Under the pieces are notes generated by a model that saw nothing but the letters and a program-made list of their open reading frames with translations, did no database searches and had not been told where the DNA came from. This document shows, one piece after another, positions 11,627 through 19,445 of a stretch of 64,000 bases of DNA. The translations under genes and the position numbers were made by a program. Each line of letters begins with the position of its first letter. The stretch's first letter is position 1. The stretch is taken from the NCBI RefSeq assembly GCF_001641695.1, contig NZ_LSEF01000121.1, positions 48,965 through 112,964 on the forward strand, given 5' to 3'. Source of the DNA: Bradyrhizobium neotropicale (GTDB lineage Bacteria; Pseudomonadota; Alphaproteobacteria; Rhizobiales; Xanthobacteraceae).

Positions 11627-11779
11627 CGAAACCCTTCCATCCCGTGTGATGTCGCTGTACGTGAGTGGCGAACGTGTCTCAAGACACTTTGCCGTTTTAA
11701 GACTTCTTGGCCGTTTGAAATTCTGTTTGAAATTCCGTCGCGCGGCAGGCGTCGCGCGCGAAGCACAAGGGAGAAGCGC

Positions 11780-12565
11780 ATGGGCCGCCTGCAAGGCAAA
11801 TCCGTCATCATCACTGGCGCCGGCAGCGGCATCGGACGCGCGGCTGCACTGCTGTTCACCAGGGAAGGCGCAAAACTGATCGCGGTCGATCGCACCGAGG
11901 CGGTGAAGGACACCGTCGAGGAGATCAGGAAAGCCGGCGGCACCGCCGAAGCGATGATCGCGGATGCGGGCTCCGAGACGGACGTCATCGCCGTCATCGA
12001 CAAGGCGGTGAAGACGCATGGCCGGCTCGACGTGATCTGGGCCAATGCCGGCGTCTCCGGCGGACTCGTTCCGCTGGCCGAGCAGACGGTGGAGCACTGG
12101 CAGGAGATCCTGCGCGTCAACCTGATCGGACCGTTCCTCGCGGTGAAGTACGCGATGCCGCACATGGTGAAGCAGCAGTCCGGCGCGATCGTGCTGACCG
12201 CTTCGGTTGCGGGCCTGAAGGCCGGCGCGAGCGGACATCCGTACGCCGCGAGCAAGGCTGGCGTGATCAGCCTGGTGCAGACCACCGCCTATTCGCTCAC
12301 CGGCACCGGCGTGCGCATCAATGCGGTGTGCCCCGGCCTGATCGAAACCGGGATGACGAAACCGATCTTCGACCGCGCCAAGGAGCGCGGCACCTCCGAC
12401 AAGATCGGCCAGCTCAATCCCCTGAAGCGCCCCGGCCAGCCGCACGAACTCGCGGCGATGGGCCTGTTCCTGGCCAGCGACGAAGCGTCGTACGTGAATG
12501 GGCAGGCGTTTCCTGTCGACGGCGGCCTCACGGCATCGATGCCGTATACGGGCAAGCCGGTCTAA
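11780..12565 (+). CDS. short-chain dehydrogenase/reductase
   Basis: A 261-residue classical SDR. Cofactor motif TGAGSGIGRAA, then VDRTEA (Asp favouring NAD), NAG (WANAGVSG), catalytic Ser in LTASVAG, YAASK, and a C-terminal NGQAFPVDGGLTASM. The ATG at 11780 follows AAGGGAGA at the right spacing; the open frame extends to 11150 but that part is antisense to the phosphatase gene. It is a second, clearly different SDR from the one at 10088. Substrate unknown. A palindrome at 12589-12611 lies just behind its stop. Confidence 0.92.
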   Translation: MGRLQGKSVIITGAGSGIGRAAALLFTREGAKLIAVDRTEAVKDTVEEIRKAGGTAEAMIADAGSETDVIAVIDKAVKTHGRLDVIWANAGVSGGLVPLAEQTVEHWQEILRVNLIGPFLAVKYAMPHMVKQQSGAIVLTASVAGLKAGASGHPYAASKAGVISLVQTTAYSLTGTGVRINAVCPGLIETGMTKPIFDRAKERGTSDKIGQLNPLKRPGQPHELAAMGLFLASDEASYVNGQAFPVDGGLTASMPYTGKPV

Positions 12566-12588
12566 CACGGGCGTTCTCCGCATCGATG

Positions 12589-12611
12589 ATGGCCGGACTC
12601 GACCCGGCCAT
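12589..12611. terminator. palindrome downstream of SDR gene
   Basis: Perfect 8-bp inverted repeat ATGGCCGG / CCGGCCAT with a seven-base loop, 24 bases after the SDR stop. It may terminate that gene. It resembles the palindrome at 10055-10077 in overall form (ATG-CCGG ... CCGG-CAT), suggesting both derive from a dispersed repeat family. Confidence 0.5.
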
Positions 12612-12692
12612 TCATGCACCCGACGTCCGGCACCACGCCGCAACATCTCCGATGTCGTCCAGGCGAAAGCAAGGACCCATAACCACAGGGAG

Positions 12693-12998
12693 ATGTTATT
12701 GCGGACGATGGTGGAGGCGACGCAAGCCGATCCGATCGTGCAGAAGATCGACGAGGAGGATGTCGCCTATCTCGCCGGCCTGGTCGGCGACGCACTACAG
12801 CGGATCGCGCCGAAGGTACCGATTGCCACCCTCACCTCGTTCTCGCAACTGACCATGGTGCTGATCGCAGCCGCGGTACGTCATGCGATCACCCTGCCGC
12901 CTCCGGAAGGCCGTCGGTCCCTCGCGTTGTTCAAGCAGATCTTGCCGCGCGATCTTTCCGCGGTGGAACAGCTCGCTGGGACCAGGGCCAGGCGCTGA
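12693..12998 (+). CDS. small conserved hypothetical protein
   Basis: About 101 residues, not recognised. It has two predicted helices around VQKIDEEDVAYLAGLVGDAL and SQLTMVLIAAAVRHAITL, then a basic end (AGTRARR). No signal peptide or clear membrane span. The start is uncertain: ATG at 12693, TTG at 12699 or ATG at 12708, all in frame; GGGAG at 12688-12692 is best placed for the TTG. Amino-acid composition looks like real coding sequence. It lies 72 bases before the argE-like gene on the same strand. Confidence 0.55.
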   Translation: MLLRTMVEATQADPIVQKIDEEDVAYLAGLVGDALQRIAPKVPIATLTSFSQLTMVLIAAAVRHAITLPPPEGRRSLALFKQILPRDLSAVEQLAGTRARR

Positions 12999-13069
12999 CA
13001 TTTGCCCGTCAGGACAAGCTGTTGTTATGCTGCGCGCTGCCGGCAAACCTCCTCCCGTTCCGTGAATTG

Positions 13070-14251
13070 ATGATGCAAAGCCCAAGACCCGTCCGAATCC
13101 GCAAACTCCTCGCCGACCTCGTCGCCTTCGACACCGTCAGCGATCGTTCCAACCTGCCCCTGATCGCACATATCGAGAGCTACCTTGCGGCCCTCGGCGT
13201 CAGCTTCGAGCGGATCGTCGATGACACCGGGCAGAAAGCCTCGCTGTGGGTCACGATCGGCCCCGCCGATCGCCCCGGCCTCGTGCTGTCCGGACACACC
13301 GACGTGGTCCCTGTCGTGGGCCAGGACTGGAGCCACGATCCGTTCAAGCTGGTCGAGCGCGATGGCAGGCTCTACGGCCGCGGCACCACCGACATGAAGG
13401 GATTTGTCGCGGTGTGCCTTGCCATGGTGCCGGAGATGCTGGAAGCCAAGCTGACAACACCGATCCATCTTGCGATCTCCTACGACGAGGAGATCGGCTG
13501 CGTCGGCGTGCGGCCGATGCTCGGCGGGGTCGCCAAGAAGAAGGTCAAGCCGCTTGGCTGCTTCGTCGGCGAACCGACGCAGATGCAGGTGATCATCGGC
13601 CACAAGGGCAAGCACGGCGTGCGCGCCACCTTCCGCGGCCTTGCGCGTCACTCCTCGATCGCGCCGGACGGCGTCAACGCGATCGAATACGCAGCCGAGC
13701 TGATCACCGAAATCCGCCGCCGCGCGGTAAAGCTTGCGAGCGATGGTGCGCGCGACGATCTCTACGACGTCCCGCACACCACGCTGCTCACCAGCATCGC
13801 GCACGGCGGCGCCGCGCTCAACATCGTGCCGGATCACTGCACGGTCGAGTTCGAATGCCGCGGCATCGGCATCACCGAGTCCAAGCAGGTGACGGACGCG
13901 ATCATTGCCTGGGCGAGAGCCGAACTCGAGCCAGCGATGAAGAAGGCGCATCCGGAGTGCGGCATCGATTTCGAGGAGATCCTCGACTACCCCGCGCTCG
14001 ACACCAGCGCTGACGCCGCGATCGTCACGCTAGCCAAGAGCCTCGCGGGCCGCAACGACCACGCCAAGGTCGCCTTCGGCACCGAGGCCGGCCTGTTCGT
14101 CAGCATGGCCGACGTGCCGTCAGTGGTGATCGGCCCAGGCTCGATCGCACAGGCGCATACGCCGGACGAGTTCGTGGAGATGGCGGAGCTGGAGAAGTGT
14201 GCGGGGTTCGTGGATAGGCTAATCGCAAAGTGCGCTGAGGGCGTCGCGTAA
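13070..14251 (+). CDS. argE: acetylornithine deacetylase (M20 family)
   Basis: A 393-residue zinc-dependent amidohydrolase that would remove the acetyl group from N-acetylornithine in arginine synthesis. Metal and catalytic motifs are SGHTDVVPV (first His and Asp), GRGTTDMKGF (bridging Asp), YDEEIGCVG (catalytic Glu pair), and the dimerisation domain begins near GHKGKHGVRATF; a final His is in AQAHTPDEFVE. Length matches ArgE. The ATG at 13070 is chosen over the TTG at 13022, whose extension (LCCALPANLL) looks non-coding. Other M20 deacylases are possible, since many alphaproteobacteria make arginine through ArgJ. Confidence 0.88.
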   Translation: MMQSPRPVRIRKLLADLVAFDTVSDRSNLPLIAHIESYLAALGVSFERIVDDTGQKASLWVTIGPADRPGLVLSGHTDVVPVVGQDWSHDPFKLVERDGRLYGRGTTDMKGFVAVCLAMVPEMLEAKLTTPIHLAISYDEEIGCVGVRPMLGGVAKKKVKPLGCFVGEPTQMQVIIGHKGKHGVRATFRGLARHSSIAPDGVNAIEYAAELITEIRRRAVKLASDGARDDLYDVPHTTLLTSIAHGGAALNIVPDHCTVEFECRGIGITESKQVTDAIIAWARAELEPAMKKAHPECGIDFEEILDYPALDTSADAAIVTLAKSLAGRNDHAKVAFGTEAGLFVSMADVPSVVIGPGSIAQAHTPDEFVEMAELEKCAGFVDRLIAKCAEGVA

Positions 14252-14258
14252 AACTCCG

Positions 14259-14606
14259 ATGAGTTGGAACCAATCCGAAATTATTGGAGCGCGCTGGCAA
14301 ATTCTTGAAACGGCAAAGCGCGTGTTGTCCGGAAAGGCTTCTGCGATCGAGGGGGCGCGCATCATCGCGGGGTGTCGGTTCAAAGCGAAACTCGAAGACG
14401 ACGCCGACATTCTGCCGTTTGTCGGAATTGACTCGGAAACCGATGCACTCCCGCTCGGCCACGATCGAATCCACTGGCAGGCACAGGCACGGGCCGATTT
14501 GCGGCCCAAGATCGACGAAGCCCAAGCTTGGGCGCGCGACCTTGCAACCAGCCCTTGTCAAAACCTTATAGCGCGCGAAGCGGCGCTTCTGCGTTGGCCA
14601 GATTAG
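14259..14606 (+). CDS. conserved hypothetical protein
   Basis: A 115-residue acidic-to-neutral protein beginning MSWNQSEIIGARWQILETAK. Features that look family-like are EGARIIAGCRFKAKLEDD, then FVGIDSETDALPLG and an all-helical C-terminal end with several Trp residues. This resembles small uncharacterised proteins whose genes occur singly in many Gram-negatives; no function is known to me. No signal or membrane segment. It begins eight bases after the argE stop. The reading frame and composition support a real gene. Confidence 0.6.
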   Translation: MSWNQSEIIGARWQILETAKRVLSGKASAIEGARIIAGCRFKAKLEDDADILPFVGIDSETDALPLGHDRIHWQAQARADLRPKIDEAQAWARDLATSPCQNLIAREAALLRWPD

Positions 14607-14666
14607 ACCGTCAGATGGCACAACGAGCCGTGCCCGACCTACGAAGCCTTGGTGTATGCAGTATCG

Positions 14667-14720
14667 CGTGTCCCGGACGCGGTGCGGCACGAAGTGACGC
14701 GCCGCAGAGCCGGGACCCAG
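14667..14720 (+). repeat. left 54-bp inverted repeat around the GIY-YIG gene
   Basis: Starts CGTGTCCCGGACGCGGTGC and ends GCAGAGCCGGGACCCAG. The copy at 15087-15140 on the other strand matches at 50 of 54 positions. The element is itself partly palindromic (GTCCCGG at one end, CCGGGAC at the other), like a REP sequence. Confidence 0.85.
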
Positions 14721-14783
14721 AGGGATTGGCGGCACCGCCCAAATATGCAATCCTAGGTCGTGACGTTCGTCAACGCCGGTTGC

Positions 14784-15020
14784 ATGGACATGCCTTTCTT
14801 CGTTTACATCCTCGCGAGCAAGCGAAATGGAACGCTTTATGTCGGCGTCACCAACGACCTTCCTCGCAGAATGGCGGAGCACAAGGCCAAACTCATACCC
14901 GGCTTCACGCGGCAGTACGACGTCACGTTGCTCGTCTATTTAGAGACCTTCGACTCGGTCCTTGAAGCTCGGGCGCGCGAACATTCGCTTAAGCGTTGGC
15001 GGCGCGCCTGGAAGCTCTAG
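14784..15020 (+). CDS. GIY-YIG nuclease-domain protein, truncated by an amber codon
   Basis: A 78-residue single-domain GIY-YIG protein of the YhbQ/UPF0213 type. FVYILASKRNGTLYVGVTND contains the YI and YVG motif pair, with Arg in DLPRRMAEHK and Glu in EARAREHSLKRW. After KRWRRAWKL a TAG (15018-15020) stops the frame, but the same frame continues for 21 more codons (LIEELNPDWRDLTDELN...) to TGA at 15084-15086, which is the normal family C terminus. So the amber codon is a recent nonsense change, or is read through. The catalytic core is intact. The start could be ATG 14784 or 14790. Two inverted 54-bp repeats frame the gene; the right copy begins at the base after the ancestral stop. Confidence 0.85.
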   Translation: MDMPFFVYILASKRNGTLYVGVTNDLPRRMAEHKAKLIPGFTRQYDVTLLVYLETFDSVLEARAREHSLKRWRRAWKL

Positions 15021-15086
15021 CTGATTGAAGAGCTCAATCCTGATTGGCGCGATCTGACTGATGAGCTGAATTCCCTGGCGACGTGA

Positions 15087-15140
15087 CTGGGTCCCGGCTC
15101 TGCGGAGCAGCACTTCGTGCTGCACCGCGTCCGGGACACG
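15087..15140 (-). repeat. right 54-bp inverted repeat around the GIY-YIG gene
   Basis: Reverse-complement partner of 14667-14720 with 4 mismatches in 54 bases. The centre GCAGCACGAAGTGCTGC forms a perfect hairpin in this copy, while the left copy has lost part of it. It abuts the ancestral stop of the GIY-YIG frame. Confidence 0.85.
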
Positions 15141-15153
15141 AGAGGCGCGTAAC

Positions 15154-15180
15154 AAAAAAGCGCGGCCCAACCGGCCGCGC
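15154..15180 (-). terminator. Rho-independent terminator of the phosphotransferase gene
   Basis: On the minus strand an 8-bp GC stem GCGCGGCC / GGCCGCGC with a five-base loop (15160-15180) is followed by six T residues (AAAAAA at 15154-15159 on plus). It lies twelve bases after the stop of the gene ending at 15192, the expected position for an intrinsic terminator. Confidence 0.85.
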
Positions 15181-15191
15181 CTTTGCATTCC

Positions 15192-16250
15192 CTAAACCGC
15201 GCCCGCCTTCTGCGCGTATTCCCATGAGGCCTTCGACAGCGGCACGGTGCGCTTGGCGGATTCGAGGGCCTTGGCGTTGGCGGCGGTGCCGTCGCGGATG
15301 CGGCCGGCGATACCCTGGGTGATCCCCGCGAGCCGGAACAGATTGTAGGAGAAGTACCAGTTGAGATCCGGCACGTTCATCTTGGTGACGTTGCAGTAGA
15401 TCTGCGCCGCTTCTTCCAGGCTCGGGATGTTGAGCGCCTTCAGGTCGACGCCATGCAGGCCCGGCATGATCCACTGCATCAACAGATAGGTGAAGTCGGC
15501 CATGGGATCGCCGAGCGTCGACAGCTCCCAGTCCAGTACGGCCTGCACGCGAGGTTCCGTCGCGTGGAAAATCATGTTGTCGAGGCGATAGTCGCCATGG
15601 ACGATCGAGACGCGCGCCTGTTCCGGCACGGTCTTCGGCAGCCATTCGGCGACCTTCTCGAACTCCGGAATGTGCTGGGTCTCGGACGCCCGGTACTGCT
15701 TGGTCCAGCGGTCGATCTGGCGCGCGAAATAATTGCCGGGCTTGCCGAAGTCGCTAAGGCCGATCGCGTTGGGATCGAACATGTGGAGCTTCGCCAGCGT
15801 CTCGATCTTGCTGGTGAAAATCTTGCGCCGCGCATCGGGGTCCTGGCTGGGAAGAGCCGGATCCCAGAACACGCGGCCCTCCTCCATCGACATGATGTAG
15901 AAGGCGGCGCCAATGATGCTGTCGTCCTGACAGAGCGCATAGGCGTGCGCGACCGGAAAGCCCTGCTTGCCGAGCGCTGCAATCACCCGGTATTCGCGGT
16001 CGACCGCGTGCGCCGACGGCAGCAATTTGCCGAACGGCTTGCGGCGCATCACGTAGGACCGGTTCGGCGTGTTCAGCCGATAGGTCGGGTTGGACTGGCC
16101 GCCCTTGAACTGCAGGACGACCAGCGGGCCCTCATAGCCTTCGACGTTGTCGCGCATCCAGGCATCCAGGCGCAGCTCGTCGAAACGATGCCGCTCCTCG
16201 ACCGGCTTGGTGCCCGAGAACTCCTCGTCTTTCCTGACGCCGTCAGCCAC
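15192..16250 (-). CDS. phosphotransferase family protein (APH fold, ACAD10/11 kinase-like)
   Basis: A 352-residue protein of the aminoglycoside-phosphotransferase-like kinase fold. The lobe with FKGGQSNPTYRL and YVMRRKPFGKLLPSAHAVDREY binds nucleotide; the catalytic loop is VHGDYRLDNMIFH and the metal Asp is in VLDWELSTLGDPMADF. This subgroup is homologous to the kinase domain of ACAD10/ACAD11, which phosphorylates 4-hydroxyacyl-CoAs before an acyl-CoA dehydrogenase acts. An acyl-CoA dehydrogenase gene lies just upstream on the same strand, supporting that role rather than drug resistance. The pairing is inference; the exact acyl chain is unknown. Confidence 0.88.
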   Translation of the reverse strand: MADGVRKDEEFSGTKPVEERHRFDELRLDAWMRDNVEGYEGPLVVLQFKGGQSNPTYRLNTPNRSYVMRRKPFGKLLPSAHAVDREYRVIAALGKQGFPVAHAYALCQDDSIIGAAFYIMSMEEGRVFWDPALPSQDPDARRKIFTSKIETLAKLHMFDPNAIGLSDFGKPGNYFARQIDRWTKQYRASETQHIPEFEKVAEWLPKTVPEQARVSIVHGDYRLDNMIFHATEPRVQAVLDWELSTLGDPMADFTYLLMQWIMPGLHGVDLKALNIPSLEEAAQIYCNVTKMNVPDLNWYFSYNLFRLAGITQGIAGRIRDGTAANAKALESAKRTVPLSKASWEYAQKAGAV

Positions 16251-16380
16251 GATGACGCTCCCTCTTCACTCGGTGCATGCTACCCGGTCACGCCTGACGC
16301 ACTTGCGTCAAGCGGTCACCGAAGCGGATCATGCCCTGTCGTATCTTCAAGTCGGGAGCGCCAAAGGAGCTCTCCCTCCC

Positions 16381-16476
16381 AGAGATTCCGTTCCGACAAA
16401 TCGGAACGGAATCTCTAGATTCTTGTTTTGACGCGTTTTCTTAGCGCGAACCGGTGTCCACTTCGCTGGAAAACGC
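16381..16476. repeat. compound palindromic dispersed repeat
   Basis: Two nested structures. A perfect 16-bp stem with a CAAA loop (AGAGATTCCGTTCCGA / complement) is at 16381-16416, followed by TCTTGTTTTGACGCGTTTTC, and a second arm pair GCGTTTTC (16433-16440) and GAAAACGC (16469-16476). I recognise the wording TTGACGCGTTTTC...CGAACCGGTGTCCACTTCGC as a repeat seen many times in Bradyrhizobium and Rhodopseudomonas genomes. It ends two bases from the stop codon of the acyl-CoA dehydrogenase gene and probably also serves as its 3' structure. Confidence 0.75.
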
Positions 16477-16478
16477 TC

Positions 16479-17714
16479 TTAATGACCGGGAGAGTTTGCA
16501 TACTTCCGGATTTCAAGTCTGGCAATGGCGCGATTGTGCACCTCATCCGGACCATCGGCGAGCCGCAGCGTGCGGATGCCGGCATAGTCCTTGGCAAGCC
16601 CGGCCTCGTCAGAGACGCCGGCGCCGCCAAAGGCCTGAATCGCCTCGTCGATGATCTTCAGCGCCATATTGGGGGCTGCGACCTTGATCATCGCGATCTC
16701 GGCCTGCGCGGTCTTGTTGCCGACCTTGTCCATCATGTCGGCCGCCTTGAGGCAGAGCAGACGCGTCATCTCGATGTTGGTACGGGCCTCGCCGATGCGC
16801 TGCTCCCACACGGAGTGCTCGACGATCTTCTTGCCGAAGGCGGTGCGCGATGTCAGCCGCTTCACCATCTTCTCCAGCGCCTCCTCGGCCTTGCCGATGG
16901 TGCGCATGCAGTGATGGATGCGGCCAGGTCCCAGGCGGCCCTGCGCGATCTCGAAGCCGCGGCCTTCGCCGAGCAGGATGTTGGACGCGGGAACGCGGAC
17001 GTTCTCGAGCAGCACCTGGGCGTGGCCATGCGGCGCGTCATCGAAGCCGAACACGGGCAGCATCTTCTCGACCTTGATGCCGGGCGTGTCGAGCGGAACC
17101 AGGATCTGCGACTGCTGCTGATGCTTTGCGGCCTTCGGATCGGTCTTGCCCATCAGAATCGCGATCTTGCAGCGGGGATCGCCGACGCCCGACGACCACC
17201 ATTTGCGGCCGTTGATGACATAATGATCGCCGTCGCGCTCGATGCGGGTCTCGATGTTGGTGGCGTCGGACGAAGCGACCGCGGGTTCCGTCATCAGGAA
17301 CGCGGAGCGGATCTCGCCGTCCATCAGCGGGCGCAGCCATTTCCGCTTCTGCTCCTTGGTGCCGTAGCGGATGAACACTTCCATGTTGCCGGTGTCGGGC
17401 GCGGAACAGTTGAACACTTCGGAGGCCCAGGAGATGTGGCCCATCTGCTCCGACAGCAGCGCGTATTCAAGATTGGTCAATCCCGCGCCGCGGAATTCGT
17501 CGTCCTCATGCTCGGACGGCGGCATGAACATGTTCCACAGACCCTCGGCCTTCGCCTTCTTCTTCAAATCCTCAAGGATCGGGATCACCTTCCAGCGCTC
17601 GCCGCTGTGATCCTGCTCGTTGTAGATCGGAACCGCCGGGCGCACGTGCTTGGTCATGAACGACTGCACGCGATCGAGCCATTCCTTCTGCTTGGGCGAC
17701 AGATCGAAATCCAT
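16479..17714 (-). CDS. acyl-CoA dehydrogenase family protein
   Basis: A 411-residue flavoprotein that would introduce the alpha-beta double bond into an acyl-CoA. Start ATG at 17712-17714 (MDFDLSPKQKEWLDRVQSFM), with GAGGAG well placed upstream; an upstream in-frame ATG lacks a site. Family signatures include AFLMTEPAVASSDATNIET (FAD/substrate segment), KWWSSGVGDPRC, and the C-terminal QAFGGAGVSDEAGLAKDYAG and RLADGPDEVH. It belongs to the ACAD10/11-like group, matching the kinase-like gene 229 bases downstream. A divergent TetR gene sits 234 bases away and is its probable regulator. FadE-like electron transfer through ETF is expected. Confidence 0.93.
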   Translation of the reverse strand: MDFDLSPKQKEWLDRVQSFMTKHVRPAVPIYNEQDHSGERWKVIPILEDLKKKAKAEGLWNMFMPPSEHEDDEFRGAGLTNLEYALLSEQMGHISWASEVFNCSAPDTGNMEVFIRYGTKEQKRKWLRPLMDGEIRSAFLMTEPAVASSDATNIETRIERDGDHYVINGRKWWSSGVGDPRCKIAILMGKTDPKAAKHQQQSQILVPLDTPGIKVEKMLPVFGFDDAPHGHAQVLLENVRVPASNILLGEGRGFEIAQGRLGPGRIHHCMRTIGKAEEALEKMVKRLTSRTAFGKKIVEHSVWEQRIGEARTNIEMTRLLCLKAADMMDKVGNKTAQAEIAMIKVAAPNMALKIIDEAIQAFGGAGVSDEAGLAKDYAGIRTLRLADGPDEVHNRAIARLEIRKYANSPGH

Positions 17715-17890
17715 GGGACGCTCCTCGTCTTTGTTTGCCAAGCGATTTTGCTTTGCAAAGCGGTTTTGCGCCGGACTGTCCTCCCGTCGCGCGCGCCCCG
17801 CAAGCCATTCGGCAAGTTGCAGATGCGAGGCGCGGAACCATCGCCGCGAGCGCGGCCCAATTCCATCAAGCGGATTGACTTTTCCCGGCC

Positions 17891-17921
17891 TTCAAACGAT
17901 AGTTTCATACAACTGTTTGAA
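17891..17921. promoter_or_regulatory. inverted repeat in the acd/tetR intergenic region
   Basis: TTCAAAC (17891-17897) and GTTTGAA (17915-17921) form a 7-bp inverted repeat with a 17-base centre that contains a further GTTTC half-site. It lies 27 bases before the TetR start and between two divergent genes, so it is a candidate operator for the TetR protein, overlapping its promoter. Spacing is longer than most TetR sites. Confidence 0.45.
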
Positions 17922-17948
17922 TTGCAACTCCCTCCTGCGAGGGCAACC

Positions 17949-18620
17949 ATGGCCAGCGATCACACAAGGACCGCCATTCTCGCCGCCGCCGAACGGCTCT
18001 ATGCCGATCGCGGCTTCGGCGACGTCACGCTGCGCGACATCGTCGCGGACGCCAATGTCAACCTAGCTGCGGTGAACTATCATTTCGGCTCGAAGGACGA
18101 ACTGATCGCGGAGTTGTTCGTGACGCGCTCGATCGCGACCAACCGCGAGCGCTTGCGCGAGCTGAAGGCGGCGGAAGAGCAAGGCGGCGGCATCGCACCG
18201 ATCGAGGTGATCTTGCACGCACTCGTCGGCCCGACGCTGCGCGGCTGCCTTGGCCCTGAGAACCAGCGCTCGACCGCGGCGCGCTTCATGATCCGCGCCT
18301 CGATCGAATCCGTGCCGCCGATCCGCCGTATCAAGAACCGCGAGATCGACCATCTGCGGAAATTCGTCGGCGCGATGCGCAGGTCCCTTCCCGACCGCAG
18401 CGACGTCGAAATCTACTGGGGCCTGAATTTTGCGCTCGCGATGGCACACCACACCATCCGAGAGAGCGAGCGGCTGACGAAACTGTCGGAGGGCAAATGC
18501 GATCTCGACGACGTCGAGGACGTGATCGCGCGTGTGGTCAGCGTGGCAACGATGGCATTGACCGCCGGCAAGGTGGAGATGAAGGCCCCGGCGCGCGCGC
18601 TCGCACGCGACGCGCGCTAA
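17949..18620 (+). CDS. TetR family transcriptional regulator
   Basis: A 223-residue repressor. The N-terminal helix-turn-helix covers TRTAILAAAERLYADRGFGD through NVNLAAVNYHFGSKDELI, an almost canonical TetR domain. The C-terminal part (CLGPENQRSTAARFMIRASI...) belongs to the group with a TetR_C domain found next to fatty-acid and acyl-CoA genes. The ATG at 17949 is chosen since the domain starts directly after it; the open frame reaches back to 16428 antisense to the dehydrogenase. It is divergent from the acyl-CoA dehydrogenase gene and very likely represses it, with an acyl-CoA as the likely ligand. Confidence 0.92.
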   Translation: MASDHTRTAILAAAERLYADRGFGDVTLRDIVADANVNLAAVNYHFGSKDELIAELFVTRSIATNRERLRELKAAEEQGGGIAPIEVILHALVGPTLRGCLGPENQRSTAARFMIRASIESVPPIRRIKNREIDHLRKFVGAMRRSLPDRSDVEIYWGLNFALAMAHHTIRESERLTKLSEGKCDLDDVEDVIARVVSVATMALTAGKVEMKAPARALARDAR

Positions 18621-18624
18621 AACC

Positions 18625-19017
18625 TCAGACCATCGCGATGCAGTCGATCTCGATGTCGAACGGCCCGGTCCATTCGGGGATACAGACGAAGATCCGCGCC
18701 GGCGGCTGCTCCGGGAAGTAGCGCGCATAGATCGCGTTGAAGACGGCGAAGTGTTGGGCCGAGGTGCAGTAGACGTTGCACTTCATGACGTTGTCGAGCG
18801 AGGCGCCTGCCGTCTGAAGGCACATCTTCATCTGCTCCAGGATCAATTCGCTCTGCCGCTCGATCGGAACGGATGCGATCTCGCCCGTCTCGGGGTCGAA
18901 CGGCGGCAGGCCGGAGACGAAGATCATGTTGCCGGCGCGCGTGACGGGCGAGGCCGGCGCCTTCCAGCGATCGAGATAGGTCGAGATCGGTTCGACGCGG
19001 AGCGCTTCGCGTTTCAT
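18625..19017 (-). CDS. RidA family protein
   Basis: A 130-residue member of the RidA/YjgF/UK114 family, which hydrolyses reactive enamine/imine intermediates or related compounds. SGLPPFDPETGEIA near the N terminus, and the end PPARIFVCIPEWTGPFDIEID, with the family Arg in PAR, support it. Start ATG 19015-19017 (MKREALRVEP) with GAGGGTGG upstream. The WTGPFDIEID ending differs from the LPKDA...VEI form of archetypal RidA, so this is one of the Rid subfamilies rather than RidA proper. It is convergent with tetR, four bases apart. Confidence 0.88.
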   Translation of the reverse strand: MKREALRVEPISTYLDRWKAPASPVTRAGNMIFVSGLPPFDPETGEIASVPIERQSELILEQMKMCLQTAGASLDNVMKCNVYCTSAQHFAVFNAIYARYFPEQPPARIFVCIPEWTGPFDIEIDCIAMV

Positions 19018-19113
19018 GGGCGGCCACCCTCGGTTCAAGCGAGATGGCAACAGGCTACGTCGTCATGCACCCGGCATGCTTCGCTTGAGCTCGAACTGTG
19101 GTCGCGCGCTGGG

Positions 19114-19329
19114 CTATACCCGCTGCGGCATCTCCTCGGCCTCTTCCTTTGCGAGCAGCAGCAGCATCTCGATGCCCATGTCGCCTTCCTGCGGCGAGCG
19201 GATGAACTCGATGGCGTTGGCGCTGTTCTGTAGCGCCGCGATAACGGCGACCGCCTGATTGGCCGTGGCTGCCTCCGTCGCGAGGACCGCCTTCTGGTTC
19301 TTGGCCTGGAACCCGATCGTGTAGGACAT
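19114..19329 (-). CDS. small hypothetical protein
   Basis: A 71-residue soluble protein starting MSYTIGFQAKNQKAVLATEA. Not recognised. It has a predicted helix in TANQAVAVIAALQNSANAIE and a Glu-rich C-terminal helix (LAKEEAEEMPQRV), a plan seen in small Bradyrhizobium proteins of unknown role. The start at 19327-19329 is supported by GGGGGAAG seven bases upstream. The same frame is open to 20502 but that part is antisense or out of frame with the BKACE gene. Confidence 0.7.
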   Translation of the reverse strand: MSYTIGFQAKNQKAVLATEAATANQAVAVIAALQNSANAIEFIRSPQEGDMGIEMLLLLAKEEAEEMPQRV

Positions 19330-19445
19330 TCGTGACTTCCCCCCGAACGTTGATGCGAGAGACGACAAGATCGAATCAGAGTCTGGCGAAAAGTGGAAGC
19401 CGGGTCGACTACGGACCGGATTCATCTGGGGATTGCCGGCAAGCC

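Noticed and set aside
11150..11779. Upstream extension of the SDR at 11780
   Set aside because: Antisense to the histidine phosphatase; the SDR fold starts directly at the ATG with GGGAGA before it.
16428..17948. 500-codon extension of the TetR protein
   Set aside because: Antisense to the acyl-CoA dehydrogenase; the TetR domain starts at 17949.
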